Below are positions 34,680 through 43,928 of a stretch of DNA of 64,000 nt, one piece after another. A model generated the notes under the pieces. It was not told the DNA's origin. It ran no database searches and saw only the letters and a list, made by a program, of their open reading frames with translations. Each line of letters begins with the position of its first letter. Within the stretch, counting starts at the first letter, position 1. The translations under genes and the position numbers were made by a program. The stretch comes from Mycobacterium sp. BK086 (GTDB taxonomy: Bacteria > Actinomycetota > Actinomycetes > Mycobacteriales > Mycobacteriaceae), in NCBI GenBank assembly GCA_004362315.1, contig SNWL01000005.1, forward strand, positions 248,001-312,000. Direction: 5' to 3'.

Positions 34680-34700
34680 CTCTCAGCCCGTAACCCGCGT

Positions 34701-34706
34701 TATGGT
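34701..34706 (+). promoter_or_regulatory. Candidate -10 element, leaderless start of 34713 gene
   Basis: TATGGT fits the mycobacterial TANNNT -10 consensus and ends 6 bases before ATG 34713. Transcription would start at or next to the A of the ATG, giving an mRNA without a 5' leader. No Shine-Dalgarno is seen upstream of the ATG, which agrees. Confidence 0.45.
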
Positions 34707-34712
34707 GTCCTG

Positions 34713-35024
34713 ATGACGTTGGCCGTAAGACCGCAGTCAGACGGGCGCGAGTTTGCTATCGAGGACATTTCCACTGGTGTATTCGCCAGCGGATTTGGCC
34801 AGCTCGGCGATGGTCGCAGCTTTTCGTTCCAGGTTCATCGCGGGCAGCTGCTGGTCGAGGTCTACCACCCGCGGCTCGTCGGCCCGGTGCCCCACGCAGA
34901 GGACGTTGTCGCGACCGCGTCCCGCAGCCTGACCGACTTCGACGTCGACGACGAGCGCAGCCTGACCGCTGCCGTGCGTGACGCCGTGGCGAGCGCCCAG
35001 CCGGTCGCCCGCGCCGCGCGCTGA
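34713..35024 (+). CDS. Conserved hypothetical protein (Rv2137c position)
   Basis: A 103-residue soluble protein of unknown function. It begins MTLAVRPQSDGREFAIEDIS and has GQLGDGRSFSFQVHRGQLLVEVYHPRLVGPVP, a predicted beta-sheet, then helices with alternating acidic and Ala residues. There is no catalytic motif or membrane segment. It sits directly upstream of uppP, as Rv2137c does in M. tuberculosis, and may share its transcript. Confidence 0.75.
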   Translation: MTLAVRPQSDGREFAIEDISTGVFASGFGQLGDGRSFSFQVHRGQLLVEVYHPRLVGPVPHAEDVVATASRSLTDFDVDDERSLTAAVRDAVASAQPVARAAR

Positions 35025-35042
35025 TACTCCAGGTCTATCCAG

Positions 35043-35048
35043 TACGGT
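35043..35048 (+). promoter_or_regulatory. Candidate -10 element of uppP (leaderless GTG)
   Basis: TACGGT matches TANNNT and ends 6 bases before GTG 35055. This supports a leaderless transcript and favours GTG 35055 over the in-frame ATG 35064 as the uppP start. Confidence 0.4.
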
Positions 35049-35054
35049 CGGCCC

Positions 35055-35897
35055 GTGGAGCCGATGTCGTGGTTGCAGGTCGTCGTTCTGTCGATCGTCC
35101 AGGGTTTGACGGAGTTCTTGCCCATTTCGTCCTCGAGCCATCTGGCGATCGTGTCGCGGATCTTCTTCGCCGGAGACGCCGGAGCGTCCTTCACGGCCGT
35201 CTCCCAGCTGGGAACCGAAGTCGCCGTGCTCATCTACTTCGCCCGCGACATCGGGCGCATCCTCAAGGCCTGGTTCAACGGCCTGTTCGTCAAGGCGCAC
35301 CGTGACAACCCCGACTACCGACTCGGTTGGTACGTCATCATCGGCACCGTGCCGATCGTCATTCTCGGTGTGGCATTCAAACAAGTCATCCGTGGCGAGG
35401 TCCGCAACCTCTGGATCATCGCCACCGCCATGCTGGTGTTCTCCGCGGTGATCGCGGCCGCCGAGTACTACGGCAGGCAGACCCGCCACTTCGAGCAACT
35501 GACGGCCAAGGACGGTCTGCTGGTCGGCATCGCCCAATGCCTGGCGCTCGTGCCCGGTGTGTCCCGTTCCGGATCCACGATCAGTGCCGGCCTGTTTCTG
35601 GGACTTGACCGCGAGCTGTCCGCGAGATTCGGCTTCCTGCTTGGCATTCCGGCCATCTTGGCGTCCGGACTGTTCTCGCTGCCCGATGCCTTCCATCCGG
35701 TCACCGAAGGCATGAGCGCGACCGGCCCGCAGCTGCTCGTCTCCGTCGTCATCGCGTTCGTCGTCGGTTTCGCGTCGATCACCTGGCTGCTGCGGTTCGT
35801 CGCGCACCACGCCATGTACTGGTTCGTGGGCTATCGCGTGGTGCTGGCGCTGGTTGTGATGGCGCTGCTGTCCACGGGCGTGGTCGCCGCGTCGTGA
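35055..35897 (+). CDS. uppP: Undecaprenyl-diphosphatase UppP (BacA)
   Basis: A 280-residue integral membrane enzyme that dephosphorylates C50/C55 polyprenyl diphosphate, recycling the carrier for peptidoglycan and arabinogalactan and giving bacitracin resistance. The active-site motifs are [20 protein letters not shown] with the catalytic Glu, and [23 protein letters not shown]. Seven to eight helices are predicted. It is orthologous to Rv2136c, and its stop overlaps the next start as GTGA. Confidence 0.97.
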   Translation: MEPMSWLQVVVLSIVQGLTEFLPISSSSHLAIVSRIFFAGDAGASFTAVSQLGTEVAVLIYFARDIGRILKAWFNGLFVKAHRDNPDYRLGWYVIIGTVPIVILGVAFKQVIRGEVRNLWIIATAMLVFSAVIAAAEYYGRQTRHFEQLTAKDGLLVGIAQCLALVPGVSRSGSTISAGLFLGLDRELSARFGFLLGIPAILASGLFSLPDAFHPVTEGMSATGPQLLVSVVIAFVVGFASITWLLRFVAHHAMYWFVGYRVVLALVVMALLSTGVVAAS

Positions 35898-36586
35898 CCG
35901 TCATCCTGCTGCGGCACGGCCGCTCGACGTCCAACACCGCGCACACGCTGGCCGGCCGCACCGAGGGCGTCGAACTTGACGAGAAGGGGCAGGAACAGGC
36001 CCAAGCTCTGGTGGGGCGGGTCAAGGGCCTGCCGATCAAGGCGATCGTGCGGTCCCCGCTGCTGCGCTGCCGGCTCACCGTGGAACCACTGGCCGCTGAG
36101 CTCGGCCTGGAACCGGTGATCGAGGACCGGCTCGCCGAGGTGGACTACGGCCAGTGGACCGGTCTGGCGCTCAAGGATCTGATGAAAGAGCCGCTGTGGT
36201 CGGTCGTGCAGCACCAGCCCAGCGCTGCTGTCTTTCCCGGTGGCGAGGGCCTGGCACAGGTGCAGGCGCGTGCGGTGACCGCGGTTCGTGAGCATGACCG
36301 CCGGCTCGCCGACGAGCACGGTCACGACGTGCTGTGGATTGCCTGTACGCACGGTGATGTGATCAAGTCCGTCGTTGCCGATGCGCTCGGCACCCACCTG
36401 GACACGTTCCAGCGGATCACCGCCGACACGGCGTCGATGAGCGTGATCCGCTACACGCCGATTCGTCCATTTGTGGTGCATGTCAACCACACCGGCGCCG
36501 AACTCGCGTCGGCGCTGTCCGCGCCGCCACCGGCTCCCGACGACAAGTCCGCCGACGACGCGGTCGTGGGCGGGTCGACGGACTGA
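35894..36586 (+). CDS. Histidine phosphatase (phosphoglycerate mutase-like) family protein
   Basis: A 230-residue cytoplasmic histidine phosphatase, orthologous to Rv2135c. The phospho-acceptor is His8 in [37 protein letters not shown] and the second histidine in [17 protein letters not shown] complete the site. The M. tuberculosis orthologue lacks a clear mutase role and is considered a phosphatase. Coupling to uppP (4-base overlap) and its place before DUF3090 and SCO1664 genes are conserved in actinobacteria. Confidence 0.93.
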   Translation: MTVILLRHGRSTSNTAHTLAGRTEGVELDEKGQEQAQALVGRVKGLPIKAIVRSPLLRCRLTVEPLAAELGLEPVIEDRLAEVDYGQWTGLALKDLMKEPLWSVVQHQPSAAVFPGGEGLAQVQARAVTAVREHDRRLADEHGHDVLWIACTHGDVIKSVVADALGTHLDTFQRITADTASMSVIRYTPIRPFVVHVNHTGAELASALSAPPPAPDDKSADDAVVGGSTD

Positions 36587-36644
36587 CCGCGACTCACGCC
36601 GCCAATTACGACTCAGCTCCTGATGCCGGTATTTTGGAAATAAC

Positions 36645-37229
36645 ATGCCCCGCGCAATTCACGTCTTCCGCACACCCGACCGATTCGTCGCCGGGACCGT
36701 CGGGCAGCCCGGAAACCGGACCTTCTACCTGCAGGCCGTGCACGACAGCCGGGTGATCTCGGTCATTCTGGAGAAGCAGCAGGTCGCTGTGCTGGCCGAG
36801 CGCATCGGCGCACTACTCGTCGAGATCAACCGCCGCTTCGGCACGCCGCTGCCGCCGGAAACAGACGTCGACGACCTGAGCCCGCTGGTCACTCCGGTGG
36901 ATGCGGAGTTCCGGGTCGGCACGATGGGCCTTGGCTGGGATTCCGAGGCGCAGACCGTCGTGGTCGAGCTGCTGGCGGTCTCCGATACCGAATTCGACGC
37001 CTCTGTGGTGCTCGACGACGCCGAGGAAGGTCCCGACGCGGTGCGGGTGTTCCTCACGCCCGAGTCGGCCCGGCAGTTCGCCTCCCGCTCGACCCGCGTC
37101 ATCTCGGCCGGCCGCCCGCCCTGCCCGCTCTGTGACGAGCCGCTCGATCCCGAGGGGCACATCTGCGTGCGTACCAACGGATATCGGCGCGGCGCACTCG
37201 GCGGGGCCGAAGACGATCTGGACTCGTGA
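36645..37229 (+). CDS. DUF3090 family protein
   Basis: A 194-residue actinobacterial protein of unknown function (Rv2134c). The N-terminal beta-rich domain starts MPRAIHVFRTPDRFVAGTVGQPGNRTFYLQAV. The C-terminus carries a treble-clef-like CPLCDEPLDPEGHIC with three cysteines and a His, a likely zinc site. GGAAATAAC precedes the ATG. The stop overlaps the SCO1664-type gene as GTGA. This pairing is nearly invariant in actinobacteria, so the two are likely to act together. Confidence 0.9.
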   Translation: MPRAIHVFRTPDRFVAGTVGQPGNRTFYLQAVHDSRVISVILEKQQVAVLAERIGALLVEINRRFGTPLPPETDVDDLSPLVTPVDAEFRVGTMGLGWDSEAQTVVVELLAVSDTEFDASVVLDDAEEGPDAVRVFLTPESARQFASRSTRVISAGRPPCPLCDEPLDPEGHICVRTNGYRRGALGGAEDDLDS

Positions 37230-38044
37230 CGGGCACCGACGAGGCGTCGGCCCGCGAGGCATTGCGCTGCGGTGAACTGACGCTCCTCGGGCGTATCCGC
37301 TCGGCGAGCAACGCCACGTTCCTCTGTGAAGCGACCTGGTCGGGCGAGACCGTGCACTGTGTGTACAAGCCGGTCGCCGGTGAACAGCCGCTCTGGGATT
37401 TCCCCGACGGCACGCTGGCCGGCCGTGAACTGGGCTCCTACCTGGTGTCGACGGCACTGGGCTGGAACATCGTGCCGTACACCATCATTCGTGACGGTCC
37501 CGCCGGACCCGGCATGCTGCAGCTGTGGGTCGACCAGCCGGGAGACAGCGACGGGAGCGAGCCGGCCGGCCCCGGCCTCGTCGATCTGTTTCCGCCGGAA
37601 TCGATTCCGGCAGGCTATCTTTCGGTGCTGCGCGCCTACGACTACGCGGGCAATGACGTCACGCTGGTGCACGCCGACGACCTGCGCCTGCGGCGGATGG
37701 CGATCTTCGACGTGATCGTCAACAACGCCGACCGCAAGGGCGGCCACATCCTGACCGGGATCGACGACCGGGTCTACGGCGTCGACCACGGAGTGTCACT
37801 GCACGTCCAGGACAAGCTGCGCACCGTGCTGTGGGGCTGGGCCGGGAAACCGGTCGACGACGAGTCGCTGGAGTCGGTCGCCGCCCTCGGGGAGCAGCTG
37901 TCCGGGCCGCTGGCCGACGAGCTGCGCGAGCACATCACCGCCGACGAGGTCGCCGCGTTGCGCAGACGCGTCCGCACGCTGCTGCGCGAACCGGTGATGC
38001 CCGGTCCCGATCGGCACCGCCCGATTCCGTGGCCGGCGTTCTGA
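37226..38044 (+). CDS. SCO1664 family protein with PI3/PI4-kinase-like fold
   Basis: A 272-residue protein (Rv2133c). It has kinase-like elements: Gly-rich start [12 protein letters not shown], Lys in [35 protein letters not shown], then catalytic-loop-like [11 protein letters not shown] and the DFG-like GVDHGVSLH. These resemble the actin-fragmin/PI3-4-kinase-like superfamily. It probably phosphorylates or AMPylates an unknown target. It starts with GTG, overlapping the DUF3090 gene by 4 bases. Confidence 0.88.
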   Translation: MTGTDEASAREALRCGELTLLGRIRSASNATFLCEATWSGETVHCVYKPVAGEQPLWDFPDGTLAGRELGSYLVSTALGWNIVPYTIIRDGPAGPGMLQLWVDQPGDSDGSEPAGPGLVDLFPPESIPAGYLSVLRAYDYAGNDVTLVHADDLRLRRMAIFDVIVNNADRKGGHILTGIDDRVYGVDHGVSLHVQDKLRTVLWGWAGKPVDDESLESVAALGEQLSGPLADELREHITADEVAALRRRVRTLLREPVMPGPDRHRPIPWPAF

Positions 38045-38061
38045 CCGGTGATACTGACGTG

Positions 38062-38823
38062 ATGACCATGACCGACGCGGCGCTGGCCGCCGACCTCGCC
38101 GAGGAGGCGGGCCGGCTGCTGCTGTCGGTGCGTGAGGAGGTCGGCTTCGACTTTCCGCCCGCGCTGGGCGACGCCGGTGACGTGCGGGCCAACGCGCTGA
38201 TCCTGCGCCGTCTGCGTGCCGAGCGGCCCAACGACGCAGTGCTCTCCGAAGAGGCCTACGACGACCTCAAACGGCTCGAGAACGACCGGGTGTGGATCAT
38301 CGACCCGCTCGACGGCACCCGCGAGTTCTCGATGCCACGGCGGCCCGACTGGGCGGTGCACGTCGCCCTCTGGCAGCGGACCGGCGGACCAGACGGCTCG
38401 ATCACCGATGCCGCCGTCGCGCTGCCGGCCACCGGCGAGGTGTTTCGCTCCGACACCGTGACCGCACCGCCGCCGCCCGGACCCGGGCCCATCCGGATCA
38501 CGGCCAGCTCGAACCGTCCGCCCGCGGTGCTCTGGCGGCTGCGCGATCGCCTCGACATCGACTTCATCCGGATCGGGTCGGCGGGTGCCAAGGCGATGGC
38601 CGTGGTCCGCGGCGACGCCGACGCCTACATCCACGCCGGTGGCCAGTGGGAGTGGGATTCGGCCGCCCCGGCCGGCGTCGTGCAAGCCGCGGGTCTGCAC
38701 GCCACCCGGATCGACGGGTCGCCACTGCGCTACAACCAGCCCGACCCCTACCTGCCGGATCTGCTGATGTGCCGCGCCGAAGTGGCCGATCTCCTGCTCG
38801 ATGCCATGTGGCTGGCCAGCTAG
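38062..38823 (+). CDS. cysQ: 3'(2'),5'-bisphosphate nucleotidase CysQ
   Basis: A 253-residue Mg-dependent, Li-sensitive inositol-monophosphatase-fold enzyme that turns PAP into AMP and so relieves inhibition of sulfate assimilation. Motifs are SEEAYDD (metal Glu), [14 protein letters not shown], and [30 protein letters not shown]. It is orthologous to Rv2131c by sequence and location. ATG 38062 is used; a GTG at 38059 and ATG 38068 are also in frame. It lies just before mshC, linking sulfur assimilation to mycothiol. Confidence 0.95.
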   Translation: MTMTDAALAADLAEEAGRLLLSVREEVGFDFPPALGDAGDVRANALILRRLRAERPNDAVLSEEAYDDLKRLENDRVWIIDPLDGTREFSMPRRPDWAVHVALWQRTGGPDGSITDAAVALPATGEVFRSDTVTAPPPPGPGPIRITASSNRPPAVLWRLRDRLDIDFIRIGSAGAKAMAVVRGDADAYIHAGGQWEWDSAAPAGVVQAAGLHATRIDGSPLRYNQPDPYLPDLLMCRAEVADLLLDAMWLAS

Positions 38824-38920
38824 GGAATGGATCTGGCGCCACCGTTGTCCTTATCGCGAGACAGCCGGTCCCCTCACCACCCGGAGTGCAGTGAACACCG
38901 AAACCCCTAGAGTCGAGGCC

Positions 38921-40159
38921 ATGCAGTCGTGGCCGGCCGTCGATATCCCGCAGCTGCCCGGTCGTGGGCCGGCGCTGCGCTTGTTTGACACCGCCGACCG
39001 CCAGGTGCGCCCGACCTCGCCGGGGGAGACCGCGACGATGTACGTCTGCGGGATCACCCCGTACGACGCGACGCACCTCGGTCACGCCGCGACATACCTT
39101 GCCTTCGATCTGGTGCACCGCATCTGGCTCGACGGCGGGCACCAGGTGCACTACGTGCAGAACATCACCGACGTCGACGACCCGCTGTTCGAGCGGGCCA
39201 ACCGTGACGGCATCGACTGGCGTGAACTCGGCGCTCGGGAAACCCAGCTGTTCCGCGAGGACATGACCGCCCTGCGGGTGCTGCCGCCGCGGGATTATGT
39301 CGCGGCGACCGACACCATCGGCGAGGTCGTGGAGCTGGTCGAGAAGATGCTCGCGTCCGGGGCGGCCTATGTGGTCGACGACGCCGAGTACCCCGATATC
39401 TATTACCGCGCCGACGCCACCACGCAGTTCGGCTACGAGTCGGGTTACGACCACGAAACGATGACGCGGCTGTTCGCCGAGCGTGGCGGCGACCCCGACC
39501 GCGCGGGCAAGGCGGATCCGCTGGATGCGCTGTTGTGGCGGGCCGCCCGCCCCGACGAGCCCAGCTGGCCCGCGCCGTTCGGTCCGGGCCGCCCCGGCTG
39601 GCACGTCGAATGTGCGGCCATTGCGTTGAACCGCATCGGCTTTGGTTTCGACGTGCAGGGCGGCGGCAGCGACCTGATCTTCCCGCATCACGAATTCTCC
39701 GCCGCGCACGCCGAATGTGTCACGGGCGAGCGCAGATTCGCGCGGCACTACGTGCATGCGGGGATGATCGGCTGGGACGGGCACAAGATGTCCAAGAGTC
39801 GCGGCAACCTGGTGCTGGTGTCCCGGTTGCGCGCGCAGGGCGTCGACCCGGCGGCCATCCGGCTGGGCCTGCTGGCCGGGCACTACCGCGACGACCGGTT
39901 CTGGAGCGACGCGGTGCTCGACGAGGCCAACACCCGGCTGCATCGCTGGCGCACCGCCGCGGCGCTGCCCGCGGGCCCGGACGCCAACGATGTCATCGCG
40001 CGGCTGCGCCAATACCTGGCCGATGATCTGGACACACCCAAAGCACTTGCCGCCATTGATGGTTGGGTCACCGACGCGCTCGAGTACGGCGGTCACGACG
40101 CCGCTGCGCCCGCCGCTGTTGCCGCGGCGGTCGATGCGCTCCTGGGTGTGCCGCTGTAA
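38921..40159 (+). CDS. mshC: L-cysteine:1D-myo-inositol 2-amino-2-deoxy-alpha-D-glucopyranoside ligase MshC
   Basis: A 412-residue ATP-dependent ligase that joins cysteine to GlcN-Ins in mycothiol synthesis. It derives from cysteinyl-tRNA synthetase but lacks the tRNA-binding C-terminus. The HIGH-type motif is [14 protein letters not shown], the zinc/cysteine site includes MYVCGITP and GWHVECAAI with [11 protein letters not shown], and the KMSKS loop is [13 protein letters not shown] 38921 aligns with Rv2130c. TAGAGT ends 7 bases before the ATG, suggesting its own leaderless promoter. MshC marks the organism as a mycothiol-producing actinobacterium. Confidence 0.97.
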   Translation: MQSWPAVDIPQLPGRGPALRLFDTADRQVRPTSPGETATMYVCGITPYDATHLGHAATYLAFDLVHRIWLDGGHQVHYVQNITDVDDPLFERANRDGIDWRELGARETQLFREDMTALRVLPPRDYVAATDTIGEVVELVEKMLASGAAYVVDDAEYPDIYYRADATTQFGYESGYDHETMTRLFAERGGDPDRAGKADPLDALLWRAARPDEPSWPAPFGPGRPGWHVECAAIALNRIGFGFDVQGGGSDLIFPHHEFSAAHAECVTGERRFARHYVHAGMIGWDGHKMSKSRGNLVLVSRLRAQGVDPAAIRLGLLAGHYRDDRFWSDAVLDEANTRLHRWRTAAALPAGPDANDVIARLRQYLADDLDTPKALAAIDGWVTDALEYGGHDAAAPAAVAAAVDALLGVPL

Positions 40160-40162
40160 GGC

Positions 40163-41266
40163 CTACAGCGAGACGACCCCGTACTCGCCGACCTGCTTGC
40201 TGAGGAAGCGCAGCTGGTCGGTGGCCGATCCAAGGGTCTGGTCGATGGCCGTCAGCCGTGCGGCATAGTGCGCCACCGGGTATTCCGCCGTGACGCCGAT
40301 ACCGCCGTGCATCTGGATCGACTCCTGCGCGATGTGCTTACCCGAGCGGCCGATCTGCAGCTTGGACCGGGCCGCCACTACGGGATCGAGCCGGCCGTCG
40401 GTGATGGACATGGCCGCGTAGTAGTTCATGCTGCGGGCCAGCTCCAGCGAGACGTACATATCGGCCGCGCGCTGGGTGAGCGTCTGGAATGTCTTCAGCG
40501 GCACCCCGAACTGCTTGCGGGCGTTCAGGTACTCCGTTGTCAGGCGAAGTGATTCGTCCATGGCACCGACGGCCTCGGCGCACAGCGAGGACGACCAGCG
40601 GATCAGCGTGGCGTGGATGCGCTCACTGGCGTCGCCGCCGTCGCCGAGCGGTTGTGCCGGCGCGTCGGTGAAGTCGATCTCGGCGCCACGATGCCCGTCG
40701 AAGGTCCGATACGCACGACGCGTGGTCGCCGCGGCGTCGACCAGAAACGCGCCGACCCCGCCGTCCGGCAGGCCGGCGGTGACGACCAGGACATCGGCAC
40801 TGCCGCCGGCCAGCACCGGGTTCTTGCGTCCCGTGATGGTCCAGCCGTCGCCGTCTTTGGTTGCCCGGGTGGACAATTCGTCCAGGCCGCGCAGGCCCTT
40901 CTCGGCGTGGGCCAGGGCGAGCAGCTTCTCGCCGCCGGCGACGTCGTCGAGGACGGCGCGTTGTTCTGCGGACCCGAGTTCGGCGATCAGACCGCCGGGG
41001 ATCAGGGCGGCGGTCGCGACCGGTTCGGGAGCCAGCCGGCGACCGAGCTCGGTCATCACGACCATGATCTCGATCTGGCCGGACTCTTCAGGCTCGAAAC
41101 CCAGTCCCAGGATGCCGATCTCGGCCAGCTGGCGCCACACGTCGCGGCTCCAGCCGAGCTCGGAGTCGACGGTCTTGTTGCGGGTCTCGATGTCATAGGT
41201 GCGGGAGAACACCTCGCGAGCGGTGTCGCGCAGGAGTTCCTGTTCGTCGGTCAGGTCAAAGTTCAT
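40163..41266 (-). CDS. Acyl-CoA dehydrogenase (FadE type), short partner
   Basis: A 367-residue flavoprotein of the acyl-CoA dehydrogenase fold. It has an N-terminal helical domain (MNFDLTDEQELLRDTAREVFSRTYDIE), the middle beta domain (GWTITGRKNPVLAGGSADVLVV) and a C-terminal helical domain ending QESIQMHGGIGVTAEYPVAHYAARLTAID. This shape is typical of one half of mycobacterial alpha2-beta2 heteromeric FadE pairs. It starts 2 bases from the end of the second acyl-CoA dehydrogenase gene. Tail to tail with mshC. The substrate is unknown. Confidence 0.9.
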   Translation of the reverse strand: MNFDLTDEQELLRDTAREVFSRTYDIETRNKTVDSELGWSRDVWRQLAEIGILGLGFEPEESGQIEIMVVMTELGRRLAPEPVATAALIPGGLIAELGSAEQRAVLDDVAGGEKLLALAHAEKGLRGLDELSTRATKDGDGWTITGRKNPVLAGGSADVLVVTAGLPDGGVGAFLVDAAATTRRAYRTFDGHRGAEIDFTDAPAQPLGDGGDASERIHATLIRWSSSLCAEAVGAMDESLRLTTEYLNARKQFGVPLKTFQTLTQRAADMYVSLELARSMNYYAAMSITDGRLDPVVAARSKLQIGRSGKHIAQESIQMHGGIGVTAEYPVAHYAARLTAIDQTLGSATDQLRFLSKQVGEYGVVSL

Positions 41267-41267
41267 G

Positions 41268-42443
41268 TCACAGCCCCAAGATCGTCGAGGAGATGATGGT
41301 GCGCTGGACCTCGTTGCTTCCGCCGTAGATCGAGGTCTTGCGGTAGTTCAAATACTTGGGCGCGGCGTGCTGCGCCCACAGCGGTGATTCGATGTCAGTG
41401 CCACCGTCGAACGGCAGGGCATCGGGGCCGGCGACCTCCACCGCGAGTTCGGTGATGGCCTGCTGCAACTGGCTACCCCGCAACTTCAGGATCGACGACG
41501 CCGGGTTCGGCTTGCCGGTCGCTTCGTCACCGCTGACCCGCAGCTGCGTGAGTTCCAGTGCCAGCAGCTCGTTTTCGATCTCGGCGACCTTGGCCGCGAA
41601 CAGCGGATCCTCCAGCAGGCTGGTGCCACCGACCTTGGTCTGCGACGCGTGCTCTTTGACGTCGGAGAGCCACAGCTTGGTGGTGCCGATGCGCGCGATG
41701 CCGGTGCGCTCGTTGGACAGCAGGAACTTGGCGTAGGTCCAGCCCTGGTTCTCCTCGCCGACGAGCTGGTTGACGGGCACGCGGACGTCTTCGAAGAAGA
41801 CTTCGTTGACCTCGTAGCTGCCGTCGATCAGCTTGATCGGGCGGATGGTGATGCCCGGCGTGTTCATCTCGACGAGGATGAACGAAATCCCGGCCTGCTT
41901 CTTGGGCGCGTCCGGGTTGGTGCGGGCCAGCACGAAAATCCAGTCCGCGTACTGGCCCAGCGTCGTCCAGGTCTTCTGGCCGTTGATGACGTACTCGTCG
42001 CCGTCGCGGATCGCGACGGTCCGCAGCGAGGCGAGATCCGAACCGGCTTCGGGCTCGGAAAAGCCTTGGCACCACCAGATGTCGAGGTTCGCCGTCGGGG
42101 GCAGGAAGCGTTCCTTGATCTCCTGCGACCCGAAGTGAGCGATCACCGGCCCGACCATGCTGGCGTTGAACGCCAGTGGCTCGGGAACACACGCCATGCG
42201 CATCTCGTCGGCCCAGATCTGGCGCTGCAGCGGGGTCCAGTCCTTACCGCCCCATTCGACGGGCCAGTTCGGCACGCCCAGGCCGGCCTTGTTCAGGATG
42301 CGCTGGGTCGTGATCGCGTCATCCGGGAAGTTCAGGCTGTCGGTGCGGGCCCGCTCCCGGATGTCGGCGGGAACCTGGGTGGTGAAGAACTCGCGTAACT
42401 CATCGCGGAACTTCGCGTCCTCGTCACTGAGTGCCAGTTTCAC
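41268..42443 (-). CDS. Acyl-CoA dehydrogenase (FadE type), long partner
   Basis: A 391-residue acyl-CoA dehydrogenase. The FAD and substrate motifs are WCQGFSEPEAGSDLASLRTVAIRDGDEYVINGQKTWTT, ISFILVEMNTPGITIRPIKLIDGSYEVNEVFFEDVRVP and the C-terminal SIYGGSNEVQRTIISSTILGL (catalytic-loop type). It starts GTG 42443 with GAGG upstream. It is the first gene of a two-gene operon with the shorter dehydrogenase. Together they probably dehydrogenate a side-chain or branched acyl-CoA (inference from FadE pairs). Confidence 0.92.
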   Translation of the reverse strand: MKLALSDEDAKFRDELREFFTTQVPADIRERARTDSLNFPDDAITTQRILNKAGLGVPNWPVEWGGKDWTPLQRQIWADEMRMACVPEPLAFNASMVGPVIAHFGSQEIKERFLPPTANLDIWWCQGFSEPEAGSDLASLRTVAIRDGDEYVINGQKTWTTLGQYADWIFVLARTNPDAPKKQAGISFILVEMNTPGITIRPIKLIDGSYEVNEVFFEDVRVPVNQLVGEENQGWTYAKFLLSNERTGIARIGTTKLWLSDVKEHASQTKVGGTSLLEDPLFAAKVAEIENELLALELTQLRVSGDEATGKPNPASSILKLRGSQLQQAITELAVEVAGPDALPFDGGTDIESPLWAQHAAPKYLNYRKTSIYGGSNEVQRTIISSTILGL

Positions 42444-42542
42444 GAGCGCAACCTCAATTCGTTGTTACTCGGCGGTATCCACTGCACGTTAGCGCAGGCC
42501 GACCAACTGGTCGGCAGGACCACCCATTGACGGCGATTCTTG

Positions 42543-42782
42543 TCAGTCGTCGATCAGCGACAACTGGTCGTACACCACCAGAGCCAACCGCTCTGGATCG
42601 CCTTCCGGGTGGACGAACAACGTGTGATGAGGGGTGGGTGCGTCGCTGACGATCACGACCGTCGTGGTTCCGCTGGGCAGGTCGGCCGGGTTGTCGATTT
42701 CATCGGTGGGCTCGTCGACCAGCACGTACGCGCGTTTGCCGGCCAGGCCCGACGCGTCGTAGGGAAGAGGGGCTCTTTCCAC
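42543..42782 (-). CDS. Hypothetical 79-residue protein downstream of PAC2 gene
   Basis: A 79-residue acidic protein beginning at GTG 42782, two bases after the PAC2 stop. It contains KRAYVLVDEPTDEIDNPADLPSGTTTVVIVSDAPTPHHTLFVHPEGDPERLALVVYDQLSLIDD. It looks soluble and beta-rich, with no known motif. Tight spacing and lack of competing frames support a real gene, translated with PAC2. Function is unknown. Confidence 0.65.
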   Translation of the reverse strand: MERAPLPYDASGLAGKRAYVLVDEPTDEIDNPADLPSGTTTVVIVSDAPTPHHTLFVHPEGDPERLALVVYDQLSLIDD

Positions 42783-42784
42783 GC

Positions 42785-43675
42785 CTAGCCCCGGAAGCCG
42801 GGACCGCGCCTGCGCAGGTAGCGCTCGAACTCGGCGGCCAGTTGATCGCCGTCCACCTTGGACAGTGCCTCGTTCATGTCCACCTCGGCGTCACCGCGCT
42901 GCTCGAGGGAGGCCACGTACTCGGCGATCTCCTCGTCCTCTGCGGTCATCTCGGTGACGGCCTGCTCCCATTCCTCGGCCTGGGCGGGCAGGTCGGCCAG
43001 CGGCACCTCGATGTCGAGCACGTCTTCGACGCGGCGCAGCAGCGCCACCGTGGCTTTCGGATTGGGCGGCTGCGACACGTAGTGCGGAACCGCGGCCCAG
43101 AACGTCACGGCCGGGATACCGGCCGCCACGCAGGCGTCCTGGAACACCCCGGCGATACCCGTCGGCCCCTCGTAGCGGGTCTCCTCGAGGCCGAAGAACT
43201 TGGCCGACTCGGGGGAGTAGGCCGCGCCCGACACCGGTACCGGCCGGGTGTGCGGGGTGTCGGCCAGCAACGCCCCGAGGATCACGACGGTGTCCACGTT
43301 CAGCTTGTCGGCGATCGCCAGCAGCTCGGCGCAGAACGTGCGCCACCGCATGTTGGGCTCCACCCCGTGCATCAGCACGATGTCGCGGTCCGAGCCGGGC
43401 GGCCGGCAGTGCGATATCCGCATGGACGGCCACACCAGTTCCCGTGTCACCCCGTCGACCTGCCGGATCACCGGGCGATTCACCTGGTAGTCGTAGTAGG
43501 CCTCGTCGTCGATCTCGATGATCGTGTCGGCTTCCCAGATCGCGTCCAGGTGCTCGAGCGCGTCGCTGGCGGCATCACCGGCGTCGTTCCAGCCCTCGAA
43601 GGCCGCAACAATGATCGTGTTCTGCAGTTCGGGCAGATCCGGGCCTTTCGCTCCGCTGAAGTTCGACGGGGTCAC
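42785..43675 (-). CDS. PAC2 (proteasome assembly chaperone-like) family protein
   Basis: A 296-residue protein orthologous to Rv2125 of the PAC2 superfamily. It has TIIVAAFEGWNDAGDAASDAL, IDDEAYYDYQVNRPVIRQVDG, MHGVEPNMRWRTFCAELLAIADKL and GALLADTPHTRPVPVSG. The archaeal/eukaryotic relatives assist proteasome assembly, but a direct chaperone role in mycobacteria is not shown. The start GTG 43675 is 6 bases after a TACGCT hexamer, a leaderless arrangement. It diverges from metH. Confidence 0.92.
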   Translation of the reverse strand: MTPSNFSGAKGPDLPELQNTIIVAAFEGWNDAGDAASDALEHLDAIWEADTIIEIDDEAYYDYQVNRPVIRQVDGVTRELVWPSMRISHCRPPGSDRDIVLMHGVEPNMRWRTFCAELLAIADKLNVDTVVILGALLADTPHTRPVPVSGAAYSPESAKFFGLEETRYEGPTGIAGVFQDACVAAGIPAVTFWAAVPHYVSQPPNPKATVALLRRVEDVLDIEVPLADLPAQAEEWEQAVTEMTAEDEEIAEYVASLEQRGDAEVDMNEALSKVDGDQLAAEFERYLRRRGPGFRG

Positions 43676-43681
43676 GAGTTC

Positions 43682-43687
43682 AGCGTA
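43682..43687 (-). promoter_or_regulatory. Candidate -10 element of the PAC2 gene (leaderless)
   Basis: On the minus strand, TACGCT fits TANNNT and is followed by exactly 6 bases before GTG 43675. No Shine-Dalgarno is present, so the mRNA probably starts at the initiation codon. Confidence 0.45.
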
Positions 43688-43855
43688 AGGGGTGATCGGC
43701 CGCGATGAGCCTTCTCGGACCGACTACGGCCCCGGCGTGTGACGGCCGGTGTCGGCCCCGCGCGCAGGCTGCCACGGGTCGTGGCGAAATACGTTCGGCG
43801 GCAATCTCGTTAATCTCGGTAACTACACTGCGGTCGCGTCGGCGGGGTGACGACG

Positions 43856-43861
43856 TAGACT
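43856..43861 (+). promoter_or_regulatory. Candidate -10 element of metH
   Basis: TAGACT fits the mycobacterial TANNNT -10 consensus. Transcription would start about 7 bases on, at roughly 43868. That is the very base before the outermost P1 pair of the predicted riboswitch, so the aptamer would form the 5' end of the mRNA. No convincing -35 is seen. Confidence 0.5.
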
Positions 43862-43868
43862 TTTCACC

Positions 43869-43928
43869 GTCGAGAGGCGTTGCAACGGGTCTGGGGACCC
43901 GCCACGCTCGGCAGAGTCAAGGACGCCT
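43869..43928 (+). promoter_or_regulatory. Predicted S-adenosylhomocysteine (SAH) riboswitch aptamer of metH
   Basis: The leader folds as an SAH-type aptamer. P1 pairs GTCGAG (43869-43874) with CTCGGC (43907-43912), including one wobble. The inner hairpin pairs CGGGTC (43886-43891) with GACCCG (43896-43901) over a TGGG loop. The pseudoknot pairs AGGCGT (43875-43880) with ACGCCT (43923-43928). The conserved single-stranded TGCAA (43881-43885) follows the 5' pseudoknot strand, and CCACG precedes CTCG where the usual aptamer has CCAGG. SAH switches activate SAH-recycling genes such as metH. The assignment rests on remembered consensus and manual folding. Confidence 0.72.
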
